Positions 8,159-17,083 of a stretch of DNA of 64,000 bases are shown here, piece by piece. Both the position numbers and the translations under genes were made by a program. The notes under the pieces were generated by a model. That model had not been told where the DNA came from. It did no database searches and saw only the letters and a list, made by a program, of their open reading frames with translations. The stretch is taken from positions 551,904 through 615,903 of the forward strand of contig NZ_FYEA01000002.1 of the NCBI RefSeq assembly GCF_900187605.1. The letters run 5' to 3'. The stretch is from Pseudomonas sp. Irchel 3H7. GTDB lineage: Bacteria; Pseudomonadota; Gammaproteobacteria; Pseudomonadales; Pseudomonadaceae. Each line of letters opens with the position of its first letter. Position 1 is the stretch's first letter.

Positions 8159-9271
8159 TCAGGCATGAAATGGATAATCGATGTACCCACGCTGATCCCC
8201 GCCAAAGAAGCTGCTCGGATCCGGCGCGTTGAGCGCCAGGCCATCGTGCAGCCGACGCGGCAAGTCGGGGTTGGCCAGGAACGGGCGGCCAAACGCAATG
8301 ATGTCGGCACGATCGGCAATCAGTGCCTGTTCGGCAGATTGCGCATCGTAGCCGCCCGCGAGGATCAGCACGCCGTTCCACGTTTTGCGCAACTGGGCAA
8401 TGATCGCGTCCCAGCGCGGATCGAAGTTCTCATCTTTGACTGTTCCGACCATCGCTGGCTCGACCAGATGCAGGTAGGCCAGATTCCATTGGTTGAGCGC
8501 CTCGACGAGGTGGCCGAAGGTCGCCTCCGGAGTGTCATCACCCATGCCCATGAAGCGCCCCATCGGCGTTAGGCGCACGCCGACCCGTTCGGCGCCGACT
8601 TCTTCGGCGACGGCCGCAACCACTTCCAGCAGAAACCGCGCGCGATTTTCCACGCTGCCGCCATAGGCATCGTCACGCTGATTGCTGTTGCTGTTAAGAA
8701 ACTGATCGAGCAGGTAACCGTTGCCGGCATGGATTTCCACGCCGTCCATGCCCGCCTGCAAGGCGTTGCGCGCGGCCACGCGGTAGTCCTCGACGATGCC
8801 GGCGATTTCCGCGGTTTCCAATGCGCGCGGCACCGGCACATCGCCCCAGACACCGTTACCGTTTTCGTCGACGATAAACGTCTTGCCCGGCACCGGCAGC
8901 GCGCTGGGCGCAACCGGCAGGCCGGCATCGGGTTGAAAGCTCGGATGGGAAACCCGACCGACGTGCCACAGTTGCATGAAGATCAACCCGCCGGCCTCAT
9001 GCACCGCCGCGCTGACGTCACGCCACGCCTCAACTTGCTCAGGGCTGTAGATGCCCGGCGTCCAGGCGTAACCCTGAGCCTGCCGGGAGATTTGCGTGGC
9101 CTCGGTGATGATCAGCGCCGCACTGGCCCGCTGGCGGTAATACTCGGCGTTCATCGGTGTCGGCACATCGCCCGGTTGGCCGGCGCGTGAGCGCGTCAAC
9201 GGCGCCATTGCCACGCGGTGGGCGAGCGTATAAGGACCGAGTGCGAGGGGTTGGAACAGACGACGGGTCAT
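8159..9271 (-). CDS. Old Yellow Enzyme-family alkene reductase (NemA-like)
   Basis: A 370-residue FMN-dependent TIM-barrel enzyme. The N-terminal segment VAMAPLTRSRA is the usual FMN-contacting region, HVGRVSHPSFQP follows, and VEIHAGNGYLLDQFLNSNSN carries the substrate-binding His/Asn pair (here His-Ala-Gly-Asn; most relatives have His-Gly-Ala-Asn). The C-terminal FGRPFLANPDLPRRL binds the FMN phosphate. Such enzymes reduce activated C=C bonds of enones, maleimides and nitro compounds with NADPH in the cytoplasm. GGAG precedes the ATG by seven bases. It lies on the same strand as the upstream molybdenum hydroxylase, but the 170-bp gap holds a hairpin, so it is probably transcribed separately. 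Confidence 0.9.
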   Translation of the reverse strand: MTRRLFQPLALGPYTLAHRVAMAPLTRSRAGQPGDVPTPMNAEYYRQRASAALIITEATQISRQAQGYAWTPGIYSPEQVEAWRDVSAAVHEAGGLIFMQLWHVGRVSHPSFQPDAGLPVAPSALPVPGKTFIVDENGNGVWGDVPVPRALETAEIAGIVEDYRVAARNALQAGMDGVEIHAGNGYLLDQFLNSNSNQRDDAYGGSVENRARFLLEVVAAVAEEVGAERVGVRLTPMGRFMGMGDDTPEATFGHLVEALNQWNLAYLHLVEPAMVGTVKDENFDPRWDAIIAQLRKTWNGVLILAGGYDAQSAEQALIADRADIIAFGRPFLANPDLPRRLHDGLALNAPDPSSFFGGDQRGYIDYPFHA

Positions 9272-9407
9272 GGGTAGCTCCAGATTTCAATTGAAGGAAT
9301 TCAAGCGCGGCAGCGGCGCCGCGAACCAGTGCCGCTAACTTAACCGCGCTCAGCGGGGCTGATAATCGACGACCGGCGCTACGCTGTTTTGCGCGCAACG
9401 CAATGGC

Positions 9408-9436
9408 GCCCGTGCTCATCAGCGATGAACACGGGC
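9408..9436 (-). terminator. Hairpin immediately after the molybdenum hydroxylase large-subunit gene
   Basis: A 13-base stem, GCCCGTGCTCATC against GATGAACACGGGC, with one mismatch and a three-base loop. It lies six bases past the stop of the large subunit on the minus strand. There is no T-tail, so it may act as a weak terminator or an mRNA 3'-end stabiliser. Confidence 0.45.
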
Positions 9437-9441
9437 GTGGC

Positions 9442-11676
9442 TCAGGCAGGTTGGTTGGATCGCGTCAGCGGCAGGTTCAGCCAGCGCCGGCCGGTGGCGT
9501 TGGCGACGGCGTTGCCCAGGGCCGCGGCCATCGGCCCCTGGACGATTTCAGCGGCACCGAGGAAGGGTTCTCCCGGTTGGTCGAGCAAGTGCACGTCGAC
9601 TTTTTTCGGCAGTTGCGTGAAGCGCAGAATCGGATAACCGCTCCAGTCGTAGCTGCGAATGCCCCCCGCGTCGTAAGCGACTTTTTCGTACAGGGTCCAG
9701 CTCGCGGACTGCACGATGCCGCCCTCGACCTGATTGCGCAGGCCGTCGGGGCTGACGATCTGGCCGACGTCAACCGCCGTCACCACGTGATCGATACGGA
9801 TCTCGCCGGTCTGCGGATGCACCCGAAGTTTCACCGCAATGGCGCAGTAACCCATGATGTTTTTGTAGCGGGCAAAGGCGAAACCGATACCGGCGCCGGG
9901 CTCGCTGCTTTTTTGCGGCCAACCGATCTCATCACGCACACGCTCTACGACCGCGCGAGCACGCGGATCGCTGAGATGGGCCAGACGCAAGGCGACCGCG
10001 TCGATGCCGGCCCTGATCGCCAGTTCGTCGATACTCGCCTCGATGGCGAAGATGTTGATGTGCGCGCCCAGCGAACGCATGGCCGAGGTACGAAAGGGCA
10101 TTTCGGTGACGAAGGTCATGTTGATGCGCGTCGAGTTCAACTCGTACAGCGGCACCGCGTTGCGATCACCATCGCCTTCGGGCTGGGCGATCGGCACGGA
10201 GGGCGCCGAGGCGAAAGGCCGCGCGAGCAAGCGTGCCGGCAGCAGACGCCCGGCGTTGACGATGCGTTCGTTGTGCGGCGTGGTCCAGAGGTCGTAGGCC
10301 CAGTCCTGCAAGCGGCCGTGGCTGAGGCCTGCGTCGACTTCAGTAACCATCGCCGAGCTATAGGGCTCCCAAAGATTTTCCTGTTCGCGCATCCATTGCA
10401 CGCGCACCGGCGTACCGGGCACGCGCAGGGCAATCAATGCTGCATCGGCGGCAGCATCATCTGCGCCGTTGTGGCCGTAACACCCTGAGCCTTCGGTATG
10501 AATACAGCGCACCCGCTCAGGTGGCAGGCCGAGCATTTCGGCAATCCCTGCGCGCAGCGGGTAAACGCCTTGGGTGTGGGTCCACACGGTGAGAACGCCG
10601 TCCTTGAACCAGGCCAGTGCGCAAGACGGGCCGATCGAGCCATGCATCAAATACTGCTTGGTGACCCGCGCCTGAAAACGCGTGTCAGCCGCGCCGCTCG
10701 GCGTGCCGCTATTGCTGATCGGATAGCGCCGTGAGGGCAGACGTTTGAGCAGACCATGAATCTCGGCCGCCTCGGGAATCGCCTCACCGCCGCTCCATTG
10801 CGCGACTTCGCTGGCACGGCGCATGGCTTTGATCGCTTGCCACTCATCACCGGCGACCACCGCCAGATAGTTGCCGTCGCGGATCACCTTGACCACCCCA
10901 GCCAGCGCCTCGATGGACGCCGTATCGAATGCTTGCAGCGTGCAGCCCGGACGAGGCGGGCGGATCACCCGCGCATGCAGCATCCTCGGCAGGCGCATGT
11001 CCTGGACGAATGCTGCGCCACCGCTGACCTTCGCCGGGATGTCGAGGCGCGGCAACGAATGGCCGATCAGTTTGAAATCAGCGGCGGCCATCGCCGGTGA
11101 TTGAGCCTTGGCATATTGATGCACATCGACATGTTTGACCGCGTCGGCGTAACTCATCCGCTGACCAGCCGGGCCTTCGATCACACCGTCGCGGGTGCTC
11201 AGCAGCGCCTCATCAACCTGCCAACTACGCGCGGCGGCATTGACGAGCATTTCGCGCACCTGCGCGGCGGCGTTATACAACGCGGTACCGCTGTCGAAAA
11301 TGCTGTGGCTGCCGGCGGTGTAGCCTTCGTTGGGTGTTAGCGCGGTGTCGGCGGTGAGCAAGTTGATGGAGGTGGCCGGCACCTGCAAACGCTCGGCGGC
11401 GATTTGCAGCAACGCGGTTTTCACCCCGGTACCCAGTTCGACCTTGCCGGTGTAAACGGTAATGCCATCGGCGCCGATGCGGATCCAGGCGTCGAGAAAC
11501 GGGTTGGTGCGCAGGCTTCCGGGGAGGTCGGGCGCGAGAACCACGGTGCCGAGCGTATCGACTTCGGTATCCGCCAACACACGTCGCGCCACCGGCAGTA
11601 GGGTGAATGCCACCAGCAACGCGCCACCGCGCAAGAACGCGCGTCGGCTCGGGTTCAATTCATTCGACTCACTCAT
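9442..11676 (-). CDS. Molybdopterin-binding subunit of a periplasmic aldehyde/isoquinoline oxidoreductase-type enzyme (IorB-like)
   Basis: A 744-residue large subunit of the xanthine dehydrogenase superfamily, of the group that includes isoquinoline 1-oxidoreductase. The N-terminus reads SRRAFLRGGALLVAF, a twin-arginine export signal, so folded enzyme with bound cofactor is probably sent to the periplasm. Later motifs fit molybdopterin cytosine dinucleotide binding and the active-site Glu region (HTEGSGCYGHNGADDA; PGEPFLGAAEIVQGPM near the C-terminus). It hydroxylates an aldehyde or N-heteroaromatic with water as oxygen donor. The ATG at 11676 overlaps the stop of the iron-sulfur subunit as ATGA. 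Order in the transcript is cytochrome c, 2Fe-2S subunit, Mo subunit. The substrate is unknown. Confidence 0.87.
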   Translation of the reverse strand: MSESNELNPSRRAFLRGGALLVAFTLLPVARRVLADTEVDTLGTVVLAPDLPGSLRTNPFLDAWIRIGADGITVYTGKVELGTGVKTALLQIAAERLQVPATSINLLTADTALTPNEGYTAGSHSIFDSGTALYNAAAQVREMLVNAAARSWQVDEALLSTRDGVIEGPAGQRMSYADAVKHVDVHQYAKAQSPAMAAADFKLIGHSLPRLDIPAKVSGGAAFVQDMRLPRMLHARVIRPPRPGCTLQAFDTASIEALAGVVKVIRDGNYLAVVAGDEWQAIKAMRRASEVAQWSGGEAIPEAAEIHGLLKRLPSRRYPISNSGTPSGAADTRFQARVTKQYLMHGSIGPSCALAWFKDGVLTVWTHTQGVYPLRAGIAEMLGLPPERVRCIHTEGSGCYGHNGADDAAADAALIALRVPGTPVRVQWMREQENLWEPYSSAMVTEVDAGLSHGRLQDWAYDLWTTPHNERIVNAGRLLPARLLARPFASAPSVPIAQPEGDGDRNAVPLYELNSTRINMTFVTEMPFRTSAMRSLGAHINIFAIEASIDELAIRAGIDAVALRLAHLSDPRARAVVERVRDEIGWPQKSSEPGAGIGFAFARYKNIMGYCAIAVKLRVHPQTGEIRIDHVVTAVDVGQIVSPDGLRNQVEGGIVQSASWTLYEKVAYDAGGIRSYDWSGYPILRFTQLPKKVDVHLLDQPGEPFLGAAEIVQGPMAAALGNAVANATGRRWLNLPLTRSNQPA

Positions 11677-12146
11677 GTCAGGCTCCCGTTGTCCCCGGCC
11701 ACCTGTTTGATCGCCTCGATGATCCGCAAGTGCGTACCGCAGCGGCACAGATTGCCGGCCATGTGCTCGCGAATGGTTGCCTCATCCGGGTGTCGATTGT
11801 GCTCAAGCAACGCCTGCGCGCGCATCAGCATGCCGGCAATGCAGTAGCCGCATTGCGCGGCCTGTTTCTCGATGAACGCCGCTTGCAGAGGGCCAGGTTT
11901 TTCCGCGCTGCCGAGGCTTTCCACGGTGCGGATTTTTTTGCCTTCGAGGCCGGCGCAGGGTGTCAGGCAGGCGAACACCGGTTGATCATCGACGATCACC
12001 GTGCAGGCACCGCATTGCCCGAGACCGCAGCCGTATTTGGCACCGTTGAGGTTCAAGTGATTGCGCAGCGCATACAGCAGCGGCATGTCCGGCTCCAGCT
12101 CAAGCGGTTGCGCGGCTCCGTTGACGTTGAGGGTGATCTGGCTCAT
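11673..12146 (-). CDS. [2Fe-2S] subunit of the periplasmic molybdenum hydroxylase (IorA-like)
   Basis: A 157-residue small subunit with both cluster motifs: plant-ferredoxin-type Cys40, Cys45, Cys48 and Cys60, and the C-terminal helical-cluster set Cys99, Cys102, Cys134 and Cys136 (QCGYCIAGM and CRCG). It passes electrons from the molybdenum centre toward the cytochrome c encoded just upstream. It has no signal peptide, so it presumably rides through the Tat pathway with the large subunit. AGGAG precedes the ATG, and the start overlaps the end of the cytochrome gene by four bases, so the three subunits are translationally linked. Confidence 0.9.
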   Translation of the reverse strand: MSQITLNVNGAAQPLELEPDMPLLYALRNHLNLNGAKYGCGLGQCGACTVIVDDQPVFACLTPCAGLEGKKIRTVESLGSAEKPGPLQAAFIEKQAAQCGYCIAGMLMRAQALLEHNRHPDEATIREHMAGNLCRCGTHLRIIEAIKQVAGDNGSLT

Positions 12147-13423
12147 TTCGTCTCCTGACGTAACGCTTCAATAGTGGAAGAGAGGTCGGTCCACGGCTGA
12201 TCGGGGCTGGCTTGCTGACGCAGATACGCGGCCAGTGCGCCGAGTTTCGCGTTGTCGAGGCTGGCGGCGAACGCAGGCATCAGCGGGCCGGGCGATCCGG
12301 GTGTGGCGGGCAAGCCTTCAAGTACGGTTTTGAGGAAGTTGCGCGAACTGGCCGCTTGCAGTGCCGAGGTATTTTGCAGGCCCGGGCGACCATCGAGGGT
12401 GCGCATCGGTGCCGCCGGGCCATGGCAACCGGCGCAGGCGCTGCTGAAGAGCAGGGCGCCGGTCGAGTGGTCTGCCGCTTCACTGGCAGGCGTCTTCGGC
12501 GTCGTCCCTGTCAGCGAACGCGGGTTTTCCAGACTGAGCAGGTATTCGGCAATCGCCTCGGCTTCACTGGCGGGCAAGCGGGCCAGACTCAAGCTGACCG
12601 GACGCATCGGCCCGGCTGGTGTGCCGTGGCCATCGACGATCTCGGCGCGCAGATAGCCCACCAGTTGCTCACGACGCCACGGGTTGCCGCGCTGGCCCAT
12701 GCCGACCAGCGCGGGCGCTTGCCAGCCATCGACGATGCCGCCCTGCAAATACTCCGAGGATTTTTCCGCGCCGATCAGGTTCAGCGGCGAATGGCAGCCG
12801 GCGCAGTGCCCCGGGCCGTCGACCAGATAACGCCCGCGATTCCATGCCTCGGTACGTCCCGCCAGCGGCGTCAGTGGCTCACCGTGCAGGAACAGCAGGT
12901 TCCAGAACGACACCAGCGGGCGAATGTTCATCGGAAAATTCATCTGGTTCTGCTCGGCCGGCGCGTGCACGGCGGGGCCGCTCATCAAGTAGGCATAAGC
13001 GTCGGCGATATCTGCTGCGCTCATGCGCCGGTAGTGCACGTAGGGGAACGCCGGATAGAGCAAGTGACCATCGCGAGCAATGCCCTGACGCATCGCCCGC
13101 TCGAAGGCCGGCAGTGACCATTGGCCGATACCGGTCTCTACATCCGGGGTGATGTTGGTGCTGTACAGCGTGCCGAACGGCGTTACCAGCGGCAGTCCGC
13201 CGGCCAGATATTCACCGCCGGGGCGGGTATGGCACACCGCACAATCGCCGGCCTCGACCACCCGCGCACCGCGTTGCAACTGCGCAGTATCGAACATTGT
13301 CGGGCGCTCGATTGGCGCAATCGCCGGGCGCCACATCAGCCAAACGGCGCCGATCAGGCCGAGCACGGCGGCGACTGCAACGCTGATCCATAGCGTTCTG
13401 GACTTCAGAAATGAGCTGTTCAT
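12143..13423 (-). CDS. Three-haem c-type cytochrome, electron-acceptor subunit of the molybdenum hydroxylase
   Basis: A 426-residue protein with one N-terminal hydrophobic segment (residues about 11-31) that should anchor it to the inner membrane with its bulk in the periplasm. Three haem c attachment motifs are present: CAVCH at 61-65, CAGCH at 207-211 and CAGCH at 330-334. This matches the cytochrome subunits that accept electrons from periplasmic alcohol, aldehyde and nicotinate dehydrogenases and pass them to the respiratory chain. It is the first gene of the three-gene unit. The 295 bp between its start and the divergent MFS gene hold no gene I can support and presumably contain both promoters. 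Confidence 0.88.
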   Translation of the reverse strand: MNSSFLKSRTLWISVAVAAVLGLIGAVWLMWRPAIAPIERPTMFDTAQLQRGARVVEAGDCAVCHTRPGGEYLAGGLPLVTPFGTLYSTNITPDVETGIGQWSLPAFERAMRQGIARDGHLLYPAFPYVHYRRMSAADIADAYAYLMSGPAVHAPAEQNQMNFPMNIRPLVSFWNLLFLHGEPLTPLAGRTEAWNRGRYLVDGPGHCAGCHSPLNLIGAEKSSEYLQGGIVDGWQAPALVGMGQRGNPWRREQLVGYLRAEIVDGHGTPAGPMRPVSLSLARLPASEAEAIAEYLLSLENPRSLTGTTPKTPASEAADHSTGALLFSSACAGCHGPAAPMRTLDGRPGLQNTSALQAASSRNFLKTVLEGLPATPGSPGPLMPAFAASLDNAKLGALAAYLRQQASPDQPWTDLSSTIEALRQETK

Positions 13424-13718
13424 GGCACAGGAAAAAACGCGGCAGGCGATGACAGGACGGATGGGCTGCGGGTCATGGAAACGCTCCTTGTGATGGCCGG
13501 GGAAGGGCGCCGCATGGGACGACAGCGCCAGAGGCCAAAGCGTAGAGAAACCACCAGCGTCGGAGAATCAGCGGCGCACGCAACAGCGCGTTGCGCGAGA
13601 AGCAACGCCTGCGCCGTTGCGCCGGACGCATCACAGCGTTGCCCGCCGCGTGGATTCTGCGTATCGCCACAGGTCAGTAGCCTTGGCCGCACTTTCCTGA
13701 ACTCAATGAGGTGTCATC

Positions 13719-14918
13719 ATGCTCACGGGCAATCCGGCCGTTGCGGCCAGCGCCGAACAGCCAACTTCACTGTCCGGCCTGATGGTCGCGTTCCTGGCAT
13801 TCTGCTGTGGCGCGGTCGTGGCCAATCTTTATTACGCGCAGCCAATCGTCGAGCTGATTGCACCGCAGATTGGTCTGTCCAGCGCCAATGCCAGCCTGAT
13901 CGTTTCGCTGACGCAGTTTGGTTACGCGCTGGGCCTATTGCTGCTGGTGCCACTGGCCGACCTGATGGAAAACCGCCGGCTGGTGGTTGGTTTCACCCTG
14001 GCGGCGAGCGTCACGCTGTTGTGCGCCGGACTGACCCATTCGCCGTCACTGTTCCTGGTGTTGTCTTTGCTAATCGGTCTGACCTCGGTGGCCGTGCAGA
14101 TCCTTGTGCCGCTGGCGGCACACCTGGCGCCCGAAGCCAGCCGTGGCCGCGTCGTCGGCAATATCATGAGCGGCCTGCTGCTGGGCATTCTGTTGTCACG
14201 GCCACTGTCGAGCCTGCTGGTTGAAGTGTTCGGCTGGCGCGGGGTGTTTTACAGCGCATCAGCCCTGATGGCCGTCATCGCTCTGATTACCGCTGTGGCA
14301 CTGCCGCGTCGACTGCCGACGCATAAGGCCTCTTATGCTGCGCTGATTGGTTCGGTGTTTGCCTTGGCCCGACGCTATCCGCTGTTGCGTCAGCGCTCGC
14401 TGTATCAGGGTTTACTGTTTGCCAGTTTCAGTCTGTTCTGGACCCTCGCACCGATTGAACTGATGCGTCACCACGGCTTCACTCAGGCACAAGTTGCGAT
14501 CTTCGCGCTGGTTGGTGCGGTGGGTGCCGTTGCCGCGCCGATTGCCGGGCGTCTGGCCGATGCCGGGCATGGTCGGCGCGGTACGCTGGTCGCATTGTTG
14601 CTGGCGCCGGTTTCGCTGTTGATCGCCGCACTCCCGGGCAGCGGCTATGTCTGGCTGGTGGTGTGCGCGGTGCTGCTGGATTTCGCTGTGCAATTGAACA
14701 TGGTGCTCGGCCAGCGTGAGGTGTACGCCCTCGATCCCCACAGCCGTGCGCGCCTGAATGCGGTGTACATGACCAGCATTTTCGTCGGCGGCGCGCTGGG
14801 CTCACTGGTCGCCAGTCCGCTGTACGAGCATTTCGGCTGGAACCTGTCCGCCGTCGCGGTGGCGCTGCTGCCAGCGCTGGCGCTCGGGTTGTTCCTGAGC
14901 CGCAAGGCCGATGACTGA
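13719..14918 (+). CDS. MFS transporter (drug/sugar efflux type)
   Basis: A 399-residue protein with about twelve transmembrane helices. It carries NLYYAQPIVELIAPQIG after the first helix, a motif common in a bacterial MFS efflux subfamily, and the MFS loop motif PLADLMENRRLVV between helices 2 and 3. The substrate is not deducible. A GAGGTG ribosome site lies about eight bases upstream of the ATG. It is divergent from the molybdenum hydroxylase operon and is followed 94 bp later by a same-strand LysR regulator, which might control it or the divergent operon. Confidence 0.85.
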   Translation: MLTGNPAVAASAEQPTSLSGLMVAFLAFCCGAVVANLYYAQPIVELIAPQIGLSSANASLIVSLTQFGYALGLLLLVPLADLMENRRLVVGFTLAASVTLLCAGLTHSPSLFLVLSLLIGLTSVAVQILVPLAAHLAPEASRGRVVGNIMSGLLLGILLSRPLSSLLVEVFGWRGVFYSASALMAVIALITAVALPRRLPTHKASYAALIGSVFALARRYPLLRQRSLYQGLLFASFSLFWTLAPIELMRHHGFTQAQVAIFALVGAVGAVAAPIAGRLADAGHGRRGTLVALLLAPVSLLIAALPGSGYVWLVVCAVLLDFAVQLNMVLGQREVYALDPHSRARLNAVYMTSIFVGGALGSLVASPLYEHFGWNLSAVAVALLPALALGLFLSRKADD

Positions 14919-15012
14919 ACAGCCGGCAAGTGTGTTCAAGCACGGCGGTACAAGACGTCGGGGGAACAGTGATGCACAATCATCCGCGTTCCCTATCGAC
15001 CGGACCCCGCTT

Positions 15013-15936
15013 ATGGACAAGTTGCTGGCACTGAAGATGTTTGTGGAAACCGTGCGCTGCGGGGGCTATTCCTCGGCAGCGCGCAAACTCGGGATATCCA
15101 CGTCGTCAGTGACACGGCAAGTGGCCGGGCTGGAGCACGAGTTGGGCGCGAGCCTGCTCAATCGCACCACGCGCAACACCAGCGTGACCGTTGCCGGCCA
15201 GACCTATTTCGAAAAAGCCGTGGCGATTCTCGACGCGATCGACGAAGCCGATGCCGTCGTCGCCGATCGTGGCGCCGAAGCGCAGGGCCGTCTGCGCATC
15301 AGCGTGCCGGTGGAGTTCGGGCGACGCCTGATTGCTCCGCATTTGAGTCGTTTGCTGGAGCGGCATCCGGGTCTGGAGATCAGTCTGTCGCTGAGCGATC
15401 AGGTCAGCGACCTGCTCAGCGAGCAGATCGATGTTTCGGTGCGGTTGGGATCGTCGGTGGTCAGTGAAGACATCGTCAGCAAACGCGTGGGGCAGTTCGA
15501 ACGCTGGGTGGTAGCCAGTCCGGCGTATCTGGCGCGTAGCGCGGCGCTCTGTCATCCACGGGATTTGCTTGAGCACCAATGCCTGCGTTTCGATTACGGC
15601 GGCACCCACCAGCACTGGACCTTTCAGAATGAAGACGCGCCCATTCAGCTCAATGTCCACGGGCGCCTGCAAAGCAACAACGCCGACATCCTGCGTGAAG
15701 CTGCCATCGGTGGCGGCGGGGTGACGCTGCTGGCTGATTGGCTGGTACGCGACGACGTAGCAGCCGGCCGGCTGACCCGCTTGCTTGAGCAGTACGAGGT
15801 CAATCCCGGCAGTGCCAGCACGTGCATCAACGCGTTGTATTTACCCAATCACCGTGGCTCCAGCCGGATCAATGTGTTTATCGATTTCCTGATGGAAATT
15901 CTCGGCCCGGCGCCCGCGACCACGCCCGCAGCGTAA
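15013..15936 (+). CDS. LysR-family transcriptional regulator
   Basis: A 307-residue LysR protein. The helix-turn-helix is at residues about 3-60 (ALKMFVETVRCGGYSSAARKL, then SSVTRQVAGLEHELGASLLNRTTRN), followed by the co-inducer domain (GRLRISVPVEFGRRLIAPHL). The ATG at 15013 is chosen because it gives the standard LysR N-terminus; an upstream in-frame start at 14911 would add 34 residues unlike the family and overlap the MFS gene. It is convergent with xylH, ten bases away. The inducer is unknown; candidate targets are the neighbouring MFS gene and the molybdenum hydroxylase. Confidence 0.87.
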   Translation: MDKLLALKMFVETVRCGGYSSAARKLGISTSSVTRQVAGLEHELGASLLNRTTRNTSVTVAGQTYFEKAVAILDAIDEADAVVADRGAEAQGRLRISVPVEFGRRLIAPHLSRLLERHPGLEISLSLSDQVSDLLSEQIDVSVRLGSSVVSEDIVSKRVGQFERWVVASPAYLARSAALCHPRDLLEHQCLRFDYGGTHQHWTFQNEDAPIQLNVHGRLQSNNADILREAAIGGGGVTLLADWLVRDDVAAGRLTRLLEQYEVNPGSASTCINALYLPNHRGSSRINVFIDFLMEILGPAPATTPAA

Positions 15937-15946
15937 TTCCTGCGGC

Positions 15947-17083
15947 TCAACGGCGCCCGGTTCGCGTACTCACGTCCACCCAAACCGCCAACACCAAAAT
16001 GCTGCCCTTGACGACCATCTGCCAGTAGCTGTCGACGTCGAGCATCGACATGCCGTTGTCCAGACTGGTGATAACCAGCGCACCGAGGAGGGCGCCGTAC
16101 ACCGTGCCGGAACCGCCGCGCATGGAAGTACCGCCGATAAAGCACGCGGCGATGGCGTCGAGTTCGCCCATGCTGCCGGCCGAAGGTGAACCGGCGGCCA
16201 GGCGCGCGGTATTGACCACGCCGGCGAGGGCGCACATCACGCCCATGATCCCGAAGATCCACAGCTTCACCGCCTGCACATTGATCCCGGACAGACGCGT
16301 CGCTTCCATATTGCTGCCCACGGCATACACGCGCCGGCCGAACACGGTCTGACTGGTGACGTAGCTGAACACACCCAGCAAAATCAGCAGCAACAGGACC
16401 GGCACTGGAATGCCGTCGTAGCTGTTCAGCGTCTGCACGAAGCCGGCCAGCACGGCACCGATCACCAACACGCGGACGACGTCACGCACCAAAGAATGCG
16501 CCGCGAGACCGTGCAGGGCGCGATTGCGTCGTTGTTTCCAGGTGAGGAATACGGTCAGCGCGAACAGCAAAATACCCAGACCAGTGCCGATCGCGTGGGG
16601 CAGGTAACCCTGGCCAATGTAGACCAGCTCCGGCGATACCGGCGCGATGGTCGTGCCGCCGGTAATCCCCAGCAAAATCCCGCGAAAAGCCAGCATGCCG
16701 CCGAGACCGACAATGAATGAGGGAATGCGCAGGTAAGCCGTCATGTAGCCGTTGGCGAGGCCGATCATCAGCCCGCAGAGGGCGACCAGACTCAGATTCG
16801 CCAGCAGCGGAATGTGATAGACCCCATCGAGAATCGCCGCGAGACCACCGAGCAGGCCGAGCAATGAACCGACTGACAAATCGATCTCGCCGCTGATGAT
16901 CACCAGCACCATGCCGCAGGCAAGAATGCCGGTAATCGACATCTGCCGCAGCAGATTGGAGAGGTTGCGCGGGGTGAGGAATCCGCCCTCGGTCTGCCAG
17001 CTGAAGAACAGCCAGATCAGCACCACGGCAAACACCAGCGCGAGCATTTTGTAGCGGGTGAACAGTTGTTTGACCTGATTCAT
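15947..17083 (-). CDS. xylH: Xylose ABC transporter permease
   Basis: A 378-residue polytopic membrane protein of the ribose/xylose permease family (BPD_transp_2). Visible features are the N-terminal LFTRYKMLALVFAVVLIWLFF helix, the family motif GEIDLSVGSLLGLLGGLAAI, and the conserved AIAACFIGGTSMRGGSGTVYG segment near the C-terminus. It forms the channel of the D-xylose importer with XylG and XylF. The ATG follows the xylG stop with no gap (TAAATG). It is the last gene of the xylAFGH transcript and ends ten bases from the convergent LysR gene. Confidence 0.92.
   Translation of the reverse strand: MNQVKQLFTRYKMLALVFAVVLIWLFFSWQTEGGFLTPRNLSNLLRQMSITGILACGMVLVIISGEIDLSVGSLLGLLGGLAAILDGVYHIPLLANLSLVALCGLMIGLANGYMTAYLRIPSFIVGLGGMLAFRGILLGITGGTTIAPVSPELVYIGQGYLPHAIGTGLGILLFALTVFLTWKQRRNRALHGLAAHSLVRDVVRVLVIGAVLAGFVQTLNSYDGIPVPVLLLLILLGVFSYVTSQTVFGRRVYAVGSNMEATRLSGINVQAVKLWIFGIMGVMCALAGVVNTARLAAGSPSAGSMGELDAIAACFIGGTSMRGGSGTVYGALLGALVITSLDNGMSMLDVDSYWQMVVKGSILVLAVWVDVSTRTGRR

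Noticed and set aside
9403..10488. A 361-codon open frame on the plus strand
   Set aside because: Antisense to the molybdenum hydroxylase large subunit, with no recognisable features.
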